DNA of 64,000 bases from NCBI RefSeq assembly GCF_000715075.1, contig NC_134101.1:138584237-138648236 (forward strand). Reading direction: 5' to 3'. Numbering within the stretch: the stretch's first letter is position 1; each line of letters begins with the position of its first letter. Source of the stretch: Nicotiana tabacum. Its lineage: Eukaryota; Streptophyta; Magnoliopsida; Solanales; Solanaceae. The notes beneath the pieces were generated by a model, which did no database searches, was not told where the DNA came from, and saw nothing but the letters and a program-made list of their open reading frames with translations. This document shows positions 1 to 12,263 of the stretch, piece by piece. The position numbers were made by a program, and so were the translations under genes.

Positions 1-183
1 CTGTTTTATTTACCAAATGATTTTCTTTTCGCATTTTTCAACTTCCGCAATAAGATCTTTGATGCTCAAAACAGTTATTCAATCTATCAAAAGCATGTTT
101 AATTTTTCTTATGATTTAACATTTATTGCTATCTCTCATTACTTTATCCATACGACATTACTATTACTTGTCTTGATGAACCA

Positions 184-3100
184 ATGACTGTGACATGCAA
201 TGAGACAACGCAACAAACGGACATTGATTTAGAGGAAGATAACATACCTGACGAGATTGTCAAAGAAGTTGAGAACTTTGAGAATACCTATGTCCAACCT
301 GGACGAGACCGAAATTGTCAATCTAGGAGATGCAGAAAACATCAAGGGAATACGAATCAGCATTCACCTATCGCCATTAGAGAAGAAACAATACACAGAA
401 TTTCTGAAGGAGTATGAGGACATATTCGCTTGGTCATATGATGACATGATTGGTTTGAGTACGTCTATTGTGGCTCACAAACTGCCAACCAATCCAATGT
501 GTCCACTGGTAAAGCAAAAGCTCAAAAAGTTCAAGCCTGATATGAGTCTGAAAATCAAGGAAGAAGTCACCAAGCAGGTCAAAGCTAAGGTTCTCAGAGT
601 AGTAGAATACCCGACATGGTTAGCCAACATTGTGCCAGTGCCAAAGAAGGAAGGGAATATCAGAGTCTATGTCGACTACCGGGATCTCAACTGGGCCAGT
701 CCGAAAGACGACTTCCCTTTACCAAATATACACATCTTGATTAAAAACTGCGCCAAGCATGAGTTACAGTCATTCATAGATTTCTTCGCTGGGTACCATC
801 AGATCTGGATGGACGAGGAAGATGCTGAGAAAATGGCTTTCATTACGCCGTGGGAGTGTACTATTACAAGATGATGCCATTCGGCCTGAACAATGCAGGG
901 GCCATCTACATGAGGGCCATGACTACCATTTTCCATAATATGATACACAAAGAAATAGAGGTATATGTAGATGATGTTATCATCAAGTCAAAGAAGACTA
1001 TTGACCACGTGTTAGATCTGAGGAAGTTCTTCAATAGACTGCGGAGGTACAACCTGAAACTAAACCCCGCAAAGTGCGCATTTGGAGTTCCTGCTGGGAA
1101 ATTGCTTGGGTTTATTATGAGCCGCCGAGGAATAGAACTGGATCCATCGAAAGTCAAATCCATTCAAGAACTACCACCGCCAAAGAACAAGAAGGATGTG
1201 ATGAGTTTCTTGGGAAGGCTCAACTACATTAGCCGATTCATAGCACAGTCCACAGTTATCTGTGAGCCAATCTTTAAGATGTTGAAGAAGGACGCCGCTA
1301 CCAAATGGACCAATGACTGCCAAAAGGCCTTCGACAGAATCAAGGAGTACTTGTCAACACCACCAGTCTTAGTCCCGCCCGAGCCAGGTAGACCCTTATT
1401 ACTCTACCTTGCAGTGTTAGATGGAGCTTTCGGCTACATTCTGGGGCAGCATGATGAAACAGGAAGGAAGGAACAAGCCATTTATTATCTCATCAAGAAG
1501 TTCACCTCGTACGAGGTCCGGTATTCTCTATTGGAACGCACCTATTGTGCTTTGACTTGGGTAGCTCAGAAGCTGAGACATTATTCTGCGCCTATACTAC
1601 ATATCTCATATCGAGGATAGATCATTTGAAGTACATCATTCAAAATCCCATGCCCACCGGCAAGCTAGCCAAGTGGCAAATCCTGTTGAGTGACTTCGAC
1701 ATTATTTACATAACTCAGAAAGCGGTCAAGGGACAGGAACTGGCAGACCACCTTGCTGAAAACCCAGGATGGAGGATACGAACCTCTGAAAACGCATTTT
1801 CCTGATAAAGAGGTATCATTCATAGAAGAAGACATTGTGGAATCTTATGACGGTTGGAGAATGTTCTTCGATGGAGCAGCAAACTTCAAAGGAGTTGGCA
1901 TAGGAGCAGTCCAAATATCAGAAACCGGTCAGCATTACTCGGTGTCTGCCAAACTCAGGTTCCCCTACACCAATAATATGGCCGAGTATGAAGCCTGCAT
2001 CTTAGGACTCAAAATGGCCATTGACATGAACGTTCAAGAGCTGCTAGTGATTGGAGATTCAGACTTGCTTATACATCAGGTATAAGGAGAATGGACGACC
2101 AAGAACTCCAAGATACTCATGTATCTGCATCATGCAGGAATAGAGAAAGAGGTTCACGAAGACGAAATTCCAGCATGTTCCCAGAAGCCAGAATGAGTTC
2201 GACGATGCATTGGCTACCCTATCATCTATGATACAGCATCCCGACAAGAGTTTCATTGATCCAATTTCGGCGAAAGCCATAATTAGCCAGCTTACTATGC
2301 CCATGTTGAAGAGGAAGCAGGCAGAAAGCCTTGATTTCATGATATCAAGGAATATTTGGCAAAAGGAGAATATCCAGAGCTTGCAAATCCTACTCAGAAA
2401 CGCACACTTCGAAGATTATCCAACAGTTTCTTTCACAGCGAAGGAATCCTGTATAGGAGGACTCCTGATTTAGGATTATTAAGATATGTCGATGCAAAGG
2501 AAGCATCCAGTCTACTAGAGGAAATTCATGCTGGGACCTGTGGTTCATATATGAATGGTTTTGTCTTAGCAAAGAAGATACTCCGGGCTGGTTACTTTTG
2601 GATGACTATGGAAACGGACTGCATCCAGTATGTCCGGAAATGCCACCGCTGTCAGATACATGCAGACATGATAAAGGTACATCCAAGCAAGCTCAACACA
2701 ACAAGCTCACCATGGTCGTTAGCCGCCTAGGGAGTGGACGTTATTGGACCAATAGAGTGTGTTGCTTCCAACGAACACAGGTTTATCCTAGTAGCCATCG
2801 ATTATTTCACCAAATGGGTTGAAGCAGCATCTTACAAAGCAGTGACTAAGAAAGTTGTGGCATATTTTGTCCACGACCGCATTGTTTGTCAATTCGGAAT
2901 TCCAGAGTCAATCATTACTAATAATGGCTCCAACCTCAACAGCGACTTGATGAGATCTATGTGTGAAACTTTCAAGATCAAACACAAGAATTCCATAGCC
3001 TACAAGCCTCAGATGAATGGAGCTGTAGAAGCCGCCAACAAGAATATCAAGAAGATATTGAGGAAAATGATAGAGAAACATAAATAGTGGCACAAGAAGT

Positions 3101-3579
3101 TATCATTTACTCTTCTGGGGTATCGCACCACAGTCCGCACATCAACCGGTGCAACCCCCTATATGCTGGTTTATTGTACAGAGGTTGTCATCCCCGCTGA
3201 GGTAGAAATTCCTTCCCTAAGGATCATACAAGAAGCTGAGCTCGACGACGCAGAGTGGGTAAAAAGTCATTATGAGTAACTAGCCCTTATAGATAGAAAG
3301 AGAATGAATGTAGTCTGCCATGATCAACTCTACCAGAACAGAATATCCAGAGCCTTCAACAAAAGATTCAAGCCAAGACAGTTCACACTAGGGCAGCTGG
3401 TGTTAAAGAAATTTTTTTCGCATCAAGACAAAGCCAAAGGGAAGTTCTCTCCCAACTGGCAGGGTCCATACATGGTTCACCGGATTTTGATAGGAGTATC
3501 CCTCATACTCGCAGAAATGAACGGAGAAGTCTGGCCAAAGCCGATCAATTCGGATGCAGTCAAGCATTACTATGTGTAA
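184..3579 (+). pseudogene. Element A pol remnant: RT, RNase H, second RNase H, integrase
   Basis: The reading continues through several frames. It starts in one frame, shifts near 290, shifts again near 852 (a missing G just before the RT core motif MPFGL), and shifts near 1590. There are further stops near 2083, 2190, 2728, 3085 and 3277. The RT motif YVDD is kept near 965. The second RNase H (about 1855-2085) keeps FDGAA and NNMAEYEA. The integrase zinc-binding region ends in CHRCQIH (about 2640). In the integrase core the expected TDNG reads TNNG near 2920, so the second catalytic Asp is replaced by Asn. The C-terminal end (SDAVKHYYV) matches that of element B (SDAVKRYYA). The protein is clearly non-functional. 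Family assignment is by comparison with intact element B in this window. Confidence 0.9.
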
Positions 3580-4262
3580 TCTTTATGCTTTCCTTATATG
3601 GTATAAATTGAACTATGCCTGACTTGATTCCCGTTTAAGAGGGTATACGTAGGCAGCCCTATGGGTTCGGTCATAATTCAATAAAAATTTCATTTCCCCC
3701 CACAATTGGAAACTGGAGCAGAATTTTGAGGAGGACCCTCAAAATTCCGAAGTAATTTCAGCCGATTACCGTACGAGCAACAGTCAGAAACATCAACCCA
3801 TCAAACTGGGGCAGAATTTTGAGGAGGACCCTCAAAATTCCGTAGCAAGATAGGTTGCAATGTCCCGAACGACGTCACAGTCGTCGGTTCATCTGAAAAC
3901 TATTTTCAATTATACCTTTATGTCATACTTTTACAAAGTCATGCATGTTTATTATTGAAACTGCTTTGTTTAGCAACACTACCCCAATGATACAGACGAT
4001 ATCACCAGATCAAAGCCAAACGAGTCAAGAAAATCCAGTGGGGATACGAAATAACCTCTCCTTTACAAAACTCACGATTTTTCTTTGGATGCAGGCACTA
4101 AGATTGCGAAATCGTTAAACATACTGTACGCCCATGGAACAAACATTGTTCAAGAATACGATTCTCAGAACTGTTGCACTTGTCAACATCTGCTATCATC
4201 ACACACCAGTGATGTCCCGTATTAGCTAATAAAAACTCTACTGTCATTTGTTATTTTATTTC
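3580..4262 (+). other. Element A 3' untranslated region with two copies of a hairpin
   Basis: There is no coding signal. A perfect inverted repeat with 11-bp arms (GAATTTTGAGG and its complement, 5-nt loop) occurs twice, at 3721-3747 and 3814-3840. Each copy is preceded by a short ACTGG-GGCA-type motif. The same ACTGGGGCAG motif follows pol in element B (about 25211), without the hairpin. A conserved RNA structure is possible but not shown. Confidence 0.6.
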
Positions 4263-4860
4263 TTGCATAAGGTTACTATTCTGCCTTCCAATCTGCATAA
4301 GGCTACCATTCTACCTTCCGAGACTAAACGTTGTCTCCATCTGCACTCTGCATTGCATAAGGCTACCATTCTGCCTTCCGAGACTAAACGTTGTCTCCAT
4401 TTGCGTCTGCATTGCATAAGGCTACCATTCTGCTTTCCAATCTGCATAAGGCTACCATTCTTCCTGTCGAGACTAAACGCTGTCTCCATCTGCATTCTAG
4501 ATTGCATAAGGCTACCATTCTACCTTCTGAGACTAAACGTTGTCTCCATCTGCATCTGCATTGCATAATGCTACCATTCTGCCTTCCAATTTGCATAAGG
4601 CTACCATTCTGCCTTCTAATTTGCATAAGGCTACCATTCTGCCTTCCAATTTGCATAAGGCTACCATTCTACCTTCCGAGACTAAATGTTGTCTCCATCC
4701 ACATCTGCATTGCATAAGGCTACCATTATGCCTTCCAACTTGCATAAGGCTACCATTCTGCCTTCCAATTTGCATAAGGCTACCATTCTGCCTTCCGAGG
4801 TTAAGCTCTACCTCCATCTGCATTCGCATCTTTGCATAAGGCTATCATTCTGCCTTCCAA
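4263..4860 (+). repeat. Element A tandem array, about 14 copies of a 30-bp module
   Basis: The module TGCATAAGGCTACCATTCTG followed by CCTTCCAAT repeats about 14 times with few changes. It alternates irregularly with a second module of similar length that starts GAGACTAAACGTTGTCTCCA. The array lies between the end of pol and the 3' LTR, the same place as the array of element B. Small open frames across it exist only because the period is close to a multiple of three. Confidence 0.9.
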
Positions 4861-5649
4861 GGCCAAGCTCTTCCTCCCATTTTCTTCGAAACTAAGCACT
4901 ATCCCAAACACTATCTATCTCGCTTCTCTTACGGGCTAAGCTCTGCCCTTCAATTCGCAAGACTAAGCTTTGTCTTGTCCGACATACTACTGCATCCTTC
5001 ATGGGCTGAAATATTGCCAACTCATCCAAAGGCATCATCATTCGGAGGCACCATCTTCACAGCCCGAGAGCACCACGTTATGGCCTGAGGATCTCATTCA
5101 ATCTTTTGCACATCATTATTCAAAGGTATCATGGTTTGGAGGCATCATCCTCATAGCCCGAGAACATTATTTCATGGCCTGTGAATCCTTCATCATACGC
5201 TTCATGGCCCAAGACATCATGGTCTAAGGACATCATCATCATCGTCTCAAGACAACATTCATGGTCCAATGGGAATTTGTATCATGTTTAAATTGACGCA
5301 CAACATATGCTTGTATTGCTTATTTGCAAGTAAGACGGCGAGAAACAGCTACCCCAGCAGGAGCGATTCCGTTCCAGTTCTCTCAGCCATATCAAACCTA
5401 ACCATTCCCGTAAACCGCTCACTCACCCGGCCCTAGACGTTGCATCCATTCTTAAAATCACTTCATTGGTATACTCCACCGGTGGATCCAGAACTACATA
5501 CAGACTGATTCCTATAAAATCAGGGATATGTAGGCGATTCAGAAGCAAGGGTGCGGCCTAACCTCTTCAAACCGTTTCGCTCGATCAAAATTGGCCATCA
5601 TTTCTTTACCTGGAAACTCTTTCATTCTTCCCGAGTAAAGAGGGGCAGT
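4861..5649 (+). other. Element A distal 3' region and polypurine tract
   Basis: Low-complexity remnants of ATCATGGCC-type repeats run to about 5270, then unique non-coding sequence. The polypurine tract AAAGAGGGGCAG (about 5637-5648) lies directly before the LTR, the expected primer site for plus-strand DNA synthesis. The same tract precedes the 3' LTR of element B. Confidence 0.7.
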
Positions 5650-8600
5650 TGTTGATACCGCATTTTTCCCAATATATTTTCAATATGCAAAATACCTTCA
5701 AAATAGCATATATATGCATATATAAGCATATACAAAGGTTTTATTATTTTTCCATAATTTTAAAAGGTTTAAATTGATTTATTTTCTCCCATTTTATCCA
5801 TAAAATCCCAAATAATTATTTTCAAAATTATTGTTTTGATAATTCCTCTATTGTATTTCTATACTTATGCTAAAATATGGCTAAAGTAATTTTTACATAT
5901 TTTACAATTTTATTTAGTATTTTTAAAGCTAAATTGCACATAATTGCAATACTAGCCTTTTTAGATTTAATTATGTTTTAGACGCATAAAATTGGATCCT
6001 GTATTTTTAAATTGTTAATTATGTATTATAAATCATTTTAGCCCTTTAAATTGGTTTTCAGAAACTATTTACTATTTTTATAAATTAAATAGGTAAAAAT
6101 GGCTATTTAAAATATAGCCAAATTGGCTTTCAATTGTAGCCCAAAATCGGACCCCAATTTCCCAGCCCAATTTCGATTAAAACCCAACCCACACCCTCTT
6201 TACCCATGCCCAAACCCAGAACCCCACCTACCATTCTCATCCTAGCCGTTGATCTCTAAGATCAACGACCCTTATTCCCCCTTACCTTTTTTAACCTGGA
6301 CGACCCCCTAACCTAATTCATTTCTTACCAAACCGCCGCCCTAGAATTCCCTTTCCTCTCCAATTCTCTCTAAGACCTAAATATAACCCTAGCCACCGCC
6401 ACCCAAACCAGCCCTAATCCCATTCGATCCTCACTCAATCCATGGATTCCCATGACTGTTTGAGACGTATACTTGTCTCCTACGTCTCCTGGTTGCCCCT
6501 TTTTGTGATTTCATGGAAAGATTTCGAAGAGATCTAGTCCAAATCTTGTTCAACTTCTGTCCATGGTCTTATATGCTACTTTCCGGCCATCCATGGCTGT
6601 TCGAGTAAGATCCATGGCCTTTCCGGCTAAAACCGGTAACGATCTAATGCTTTCTCATCTTTTTGGGTTCTCTGTAACCCTAACCCTTGACATTTTTCAC
6701 TTTTCTTTAGATATGTCTTAGATCTAAGTATATCCATGAGTTTTTAACTAATCTTTCTCCATCTTTACTATTTTACGAAACCCTAAAGTCGTTATTGTTC
6801 GGTTCCTCTCAGATCTTTCGAGATCTGAGGTGATTCGAGTATTGTTATGCATTTCCCTTCAAAAAAAACCTCCTGTTTTAACCAACTATTTCGAATTTTT
6901 AAACTGGGGCTCATTACGAGTTGCTTTTCAAAAGTTTTCTGACTTTTAAGTACTTAATCGACTCTCCTTTTTATCTTCGTGACTAACTTTTACCAGAGTG
7001 TTCAAACCTTAGTTGGTATTTTGATTTTTTCTAACCTTTTCCTCAATACTGGGTACCTTCTATGTTACCAGTCATATTATTTTGCCCTATTTCTGGGACT
7101 TAAACATTTTCTTTGTCAAATCCCTTATTCTACGATTTTTTGCCCTAATTAATCTCTATTAGGGTTCGCCTTTGTTTTCCAGCTAATTTCTATATTTTTG
7201 TGAAGTTTGCTTAGCCTATTTCCTATTTATAGGAGTTGATATTTCTTTCCAAAAATCAGTATTATTTTTTGAAATTTTGGTTGTCTGGTTTGTTTTGTTA
7301 AAGATTTGTATGCATGAACTTTATTTGTTTCCTTATTTGTAATTTTAATTGATCATACTTGCCTTAACTATCCGTCAGCATGATTTTGTGATTTTACTGA
7401 TCCTTTACTTTGTATGATTGGGATTCTTGCCTTAATTAAACTCTCTTGTAATTACCGTTAATCAATTACCCTTAATTAAGGGGTCTATTCCCAACTCCCT
7501 TATGTTAATTAATTCTGTGATCGGTTGATTGATCCTTAATTGATTGAACTCTGATTCTCTTTACCTTATTAGTTTTACTCCTAAAGTGCTATATATACAC
7601 TCTTGTTTTACCTCTCAACACACGAACACACTTCAAAATACACACATACACACATAAACTCTCTCCTTTTTCTCTACTACTTGTGCTACTGCTTGTCTAG
7701 CCGGCTGAAGGCCAAGGCTAGACTGTGGAACTCTACTTGCTTCATCTTTCTGCACTTTATTTTCCTTAACCGGTATGTTCCTAGTTCAATTCTAAAACTC
7801 AACTTCATGTGTTCCATGCCTATACACCCTTGTTTGTTACTGTACTAGTTCTTCAATTGGTTCATATATTTTGCTGTTACTAAGCATGTCTAAATTCTGG
7901 CCTTATGTGTAATCATCATATCAGACTTTACTTAGTTTTTGATACTTGTCCAGCATGTTCACTTAGTTCCCTTACCCATTCCCTTAACTGGTATAACCAT
8001 GTAGTCACTTAGTCTTCTGGTACATTCTATTGGCCCTAATAGTATGTCAAATTTTGTTCAATAAAATCCTTGTCTTCAACATGATCCTGCTGCATTCTTC
8101 CCCATGTTTTAAATATTTTTTATCATGACTGATTTGCTCAGTAGACTCAAAGCTATTCTGTATGCTTGTTGTGTTAAATGTTTTCCCTATCTATGTGATT
8201 TCAAACCTATATGTCCCCAACCCCCTTACTTCCCTGCTTGTGAATGTTGAAATGATCCCATTCTTTGAATTTGACTTGTGTGTGTTGGTTTGTCCTAAGT
8301 TGTTGTTACTCCTATTCCCTCCTCCTTTCAAAACTGATTTTCACTAAAGCAAACTTTTCAGTTGTTTTGCAAACTTATTTCAAACGTGTTGTTCAAAACT
8401 GTTTTCCAAACAACTCTTTTAAATCTATGTCAAGCACTCTCACATATACTTTTAGACTACTAGGTTCTGCCCCTTTTGTGTGAGCCTCGCCTTGGGACCC
8501 TAAAGCTCCCTCTGAACTTGGACACATAAGAGCTTGCCTTTCCACACTGCACCTACTCTATCTTGACTACGAAAATCTGGGTGTGAGCACTGCCCGGGAT

Positions 8601-10271
8601 CCCTTGAGGTCCCTAGGGAACTCTGACACACCCAGGTATGAGAAAGGCTATGGAGAAATCTTGGCACTTGGGGTGATTGATTACATAACTTAGAGAGGAA
8701 GTCCTAAGCAGGCTTACTATAGTGTAACTTCTTATTTTCATTATATAATTCATTTCAATGTCGGCCTGTAATAACTTGTTGTAAACACGTATTGGGGTTG
8801 GCTAGTGAAAAGGAATGGGGTAGATATGCATGCTATAGTCGTTAAGGGTAGAAACCATGTGTTAGGTTTATGTTCCTAATTGCGCAATAGAAATCATGCT
8901 TAGGGTTCATACATGCATTAGAAATCATGCTCTTAGGACTCATGTTTATTGTTTCAGCATGTGCACCCTTACAAAATCATGTGTTAAAATATGCTATTAA
9001 TTAGCACTTTACTATTATGTTCTACGCTGCCAGGTGCATTTAGAAATCCTGCTCTAGGAATTCTGCATCATGAGTTTTATACATGTATCTTAGATACCAT
9101 GTTTTAGGATCTCATTCGTACTTGCATTCACACTTAGTGTAAACTACTGATTATAAAAGAGATAAAAACAGCTTCACACTTGATTATCCTGTTTAAAATA
9201 ATTGGTGATAACCTCTGCACTCGCATAAACTAGAACATCATGCTCTTAGGGTAAAATAATTTCCAAACTGTCTTTTAATAGCTCGGAATAGCTGCTGCAT
9301 ATTACTTTACGCCTAGGCAAGCCTTAGGTAATTGCCTAAATAAAAATGGAATTGTCCTTGTTTAACTGCCAGTATGTTAAAATCAGTAGGCGAGCCTGAT
9401 TTAGACTTCTTTTCTGAGTCATGTAATAAATCTAGTTCTACTGTTATCACTAAGATACTATGCATTTAAATTCAGACCTTAATTGTGTATAAGTCATGCT
9501 GACTATGTGTGGATTATTTATGGAGGTATACCTGAGCCTTCTACTTGCTTCTGTCTTTTCCCCCTAAATGCAGTTCTATATGTTCTTGTTTGTCGCTTAG
9601 TATTTTGCCTTTAAACCTGAGAGTCTGCCTAGAACCCCCTCTCTTACAGGATAGGAGTCCCAAATTCCTCCGGGACTGATAGGAAGGGACGGGTAACAGC
9701 ATGCAATAGGAGTCGAGACCAACCTTCTCTTTAATTACCTTCACGAGGCGGAAAAGGGTAGATATGGATATGATGATCGATGCGTTAATACCACGTGTAG
9801 CTCCTCTTTGAGGAGTGTCATACCGGGTATTGCATTGATGTGATCCATATTACAAACAAACCTAGGACACCCTCATTTACATTTATAAGCATGTTTTAGA
9901 TTGTAATTCTTTTCAAAATTTCGCCTTTTGCTAATTGTTTTCAAACACTTGTGTATTTAAACTCAAAGCCCCTACTATTTGAGTCATACTTGTTTATTTG
10001 CTAATTGCACAAATTCACAAATATTGTCTAGCTGGGAACCACACTAGTGGATCCTGAGGGGTGCCTAACACCTTCCCCTTAGGATAATTTCAAGTCTTTG
10101 CCCTATCTCTGGTTATCAAACGTAGTTGTAGATGAACTCTATAGGTGCCCTAACGCACCTTAAAATCGTTAGGTGGAGACTCTCCAAAAGTGCAAACCCC
10201 TTCCCAAAAGGAAAGAGTTGTCCCAACAAAATTTCATGAACCCGATTCCGTGAGGAAAAGGACGGGCGACA
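5650..10271 (+). repeat. Element A 3' LTR, 4.6 kb
   Basis: It begins TGTTGATACC right after the polypurine tract and ends GGGCGACA, giving TG...CA termini. A length of about 4.6 kb is typical of Ogre LTRs. The end resembles that of B (a short purine stretch then GCGACA). A TATA-like stretch at 7590-7598 may mark the promoter. No coding sequence is evident. The 5' partner is outside the window, so the start rests on the tract and the TG dinucleotide. Confidence 0.85.
7590..7598 (+). promoter_or_regulatory. Putative TATA box in element A LTR
   Basis: TATATATAC is followed within 40 nt by a CA-rich stretch, placed mid-LTR as expected for the U3/R border. This is motif-based only. Confidence 0.4.
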
Positions 10272-10418
10272 CTTAGTATTAATTCGTACTAGGCGATTAG
10301 ACAGTTGTCCCAATAAGATTATTTATTGTAAATAGAAATGTACCTTATTTAGGGTTTCCTCTATTATATAAAAGGGACCCCAATCATTTTGAAGAGAAAA
10401 TCTAATCATTAGCAAAGA
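10272..10418 (+). repeat. Element D 5' LTR, middle fragment
   Basis: It aligns with the D 3' LTR from about 47083 (shared GTACTAGGCGATTAGACA, GTACCTTATTTAGGG and the AT-rich TATA region near 10370). It is bounded on the left by the end of element A and on the right by AAAGA (10414-10418), the duplicated target site of element C. The left third of D's LTR must lie beyond the left side of element A, outside the window. Confidence 0.85.
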
Positions 10419-11133
10419 TGTATGCGGTAAAACCGGGGGTCCGATTTCCCCGTAATTAGGTTGCCTCGCGAACATGCTTCTCGAGGTTTGAAGCCTAGGT
10501 CGAGACCCGCCTTCGGGAGCCATCAAGATTCGGCCCCGAAGGGCAGTGCATACCAACAGCTATAATAGGGGAGAAGGGAGTTCCCAAGGCACGCAGCTGA
10601 TATTGACAGAGCCTGATGCTATCTAGTTGTCCCATCCCTCTACCTTTATAATTAATGTATTTTGTACTATGTCGGGATTCCCCCTTCTATATAAAGGGGA
10701 TCATTATCATTTCTAGTTGTCCCATCCCTCTACATTTATAATTAATGTATTTTGTACTATGTCGGGATTCCCCCTTCTATATAAAGGGGATCCTTATCAT
10801 TCTGTAAAGGGACGGTTGTTGCTCCAGCTATTCTACACGAGAAAAATAATAACTCTCTCTCTCTCTCTTTTCTCTCTAACATATTCTCCCGACATTGTCG
10901 CTCTTACTTATTATTTTCATACTTGTCATTCATTTATTGCTTATCGTTGGTCATAAAGAGCCTCCCTTAATCATATCCTAACTGTTAGCCCTTTCCCAAT
11001 TATCCCCAATAGCTCGAGCCCGAGCCCAGGCATCGACCTCGAGGCCCCTCATCGGTCAGTCCGAGGCCCGAATAGCCAACCCCTCGGTTTGATTATAACT
11101 CTACTTTAGTTCGCACTTCGTCTTTGAACTGCA
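10419..11133 (+). repeat. Element C 5' LTR, part before the element B insertion
   Basis: It aligns with 40490-41085 of the C 3' LTR. It begins TGTATGCGG and breaks at CTGCA (11129-11133), the target site of element B; the remainder resumes at 31276. It holds a 90-bp internal duplication that the 3' LTR lacks. Confidence 0.93.
10623..10802 (+). repeat. 90-bp tandem duplication of the core promoter in C 5' LTR
   Basis: The segment starting CTAGTTGTCCCATCCCTCTA and running through TCTATATAAAGGGG occurs at 10623-10712 and again at 10713-10802, with only two or three differences. The C 3' LTR has one copy (about 40680). Each copy carries the TATA-like TATATAAAG, so this LTR has two core promoters in series. 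Confidence 0.9.
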
Positions 11134-12254
11134 TGTAAGCACGTGATTTTTGCCCTATATGAGAATTACTCCCAAAAAATTCAAAAATAAATGATTTTTC
11201 TTTGGTGTACAATTTTGTGATATTTTGAAGAATTATTTGTATTTGTTTGTGCGTGTTTATTCGCTAAATTAATAAAAAATACAAAAATATGTCACATTTT
11301 GCATGTAGGATTTAATTCTACAATTGTTAGTAATTAAAATTGTTTTACAAAAATTAAAAATTACAAAAATAGGCATCGTTTGCATTTTTAGCATTTAATG
11401 TCCAAATATACAATTTTATGCTTAATTAATACTTAATTGTGCGTTAATTGTTATTGAGAGTTAATTTGCGCCTTTATAACTTAATTTAGTTCTTAATAAT
11501 AGTTTAAGTATTTTATAATTTAGTTTTAGAAAAATAAAAGAAGAAAAGAGAGCGAAAATATAAAGAAAGTCGGAATTGGGCCTCTTCTTCAATTTCAAGC
11601 TATAGGCCCAAAAAATGGCCCAATCTTCCCTACGACCCAGTCCATTAACTCAACACCCCTTCTTCATTTTTGTCCAACACAAAACAAAACCCAAAAAAAA
11701 AATAAAAAGTGAATTATCACTATTAATAGTTTTATTTTTTGTTTTTTTATATATATAAAAAAAATCCGAAAATATTTTATTTTATTTATTATTTTTATTT
11801 TAAAAAATATATATATATAGTAATTTCGGAAATGATTTTAAAAAAATAAAAAATAAAAAAAAGTAAAAGAATGTAGAAAATTTAAAAAAAAAAGTAAAAA
11901 GTTTTAAAAAATTTAAAAGTAAAAGAAGGTTGGAATTAAAAAATAAATATAAAGATATCTGAAAATTTAAAAAAATTTAAAGTAATTGAAAGTAGCATTT
12001 TTAAAAGAAAAAGAAAAGATAGTGGTTTATTTTTTAAAGAAAAGTTAAATAAAGTGAGATTCTCTTTTAAAAAAATAAAAAGTGGGATTTTAAATAAGAT
12101 AAAGTAATTAAAGTTGGAATTTTAAAAATAAAAGTAAATAAAGGTGGGATTTCTTTTTCTAAAAAAATAAAAGCAATTTGTAAGTGGGATTTCTTTTAAT
12201 TAAAAAAATAATAAAATAATAAAAAAATAAATCTGAAAATTTCGAAAATTTTGC

Positions 12255-12263
12255 TATAAATAG
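12255..12263 (+). promoter_or_regulatory. TATA box of element B 5' LTR
   Basis: TATAAATAG sits about 1.1 kb into the LTR and is followed by a purine-rich leader. The same motif is at 29146-29154 in the 3' LTR. Confidence 0.6.

Larger units (their letters stand above)
1..10271 (+). mobile_element. Element A: 3' part of an Ogre-like Ty3-gypsy retrotransposon
   Basis: The window opens inside this element. Visible parts in order are a broken pol (184-3579), a long untranslated 3' region with a tandem array (3580-5632), a polypurine tract and a complete 3' LTR (5650-10271). RT, RNase H, a second RNase H and integrase occur in that order, which is the layout of the Tat/Ogre clade. Positions 1-183 are AT-rich and probably correspond to the protease-RT intron known in Ogre elements; I could not fix its acceptor. 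The right end abuts a piece of element D's LTR (10272 onward aligns to about 47083 onward), so A is probably inserted in D's 5' LTR with CTTAG as target site. The 5' LTR lies outside the window, so the duplication cannot be confirmed. Confidence 0.85.

Noticed and set aside
184..3579. Endogenous pararetrovirus origin for the RT-containing regions
   Set aside because: LTRs, target duplications, integrase and PBS are present, and no movement or coat protein is seen. These are Ty3-gypsy retrotransposons.
4248..4839. Several 80-110 codon open frames on both strands
   Set aside because: They are the tandem array read in phase; the peptides are simple repeats.
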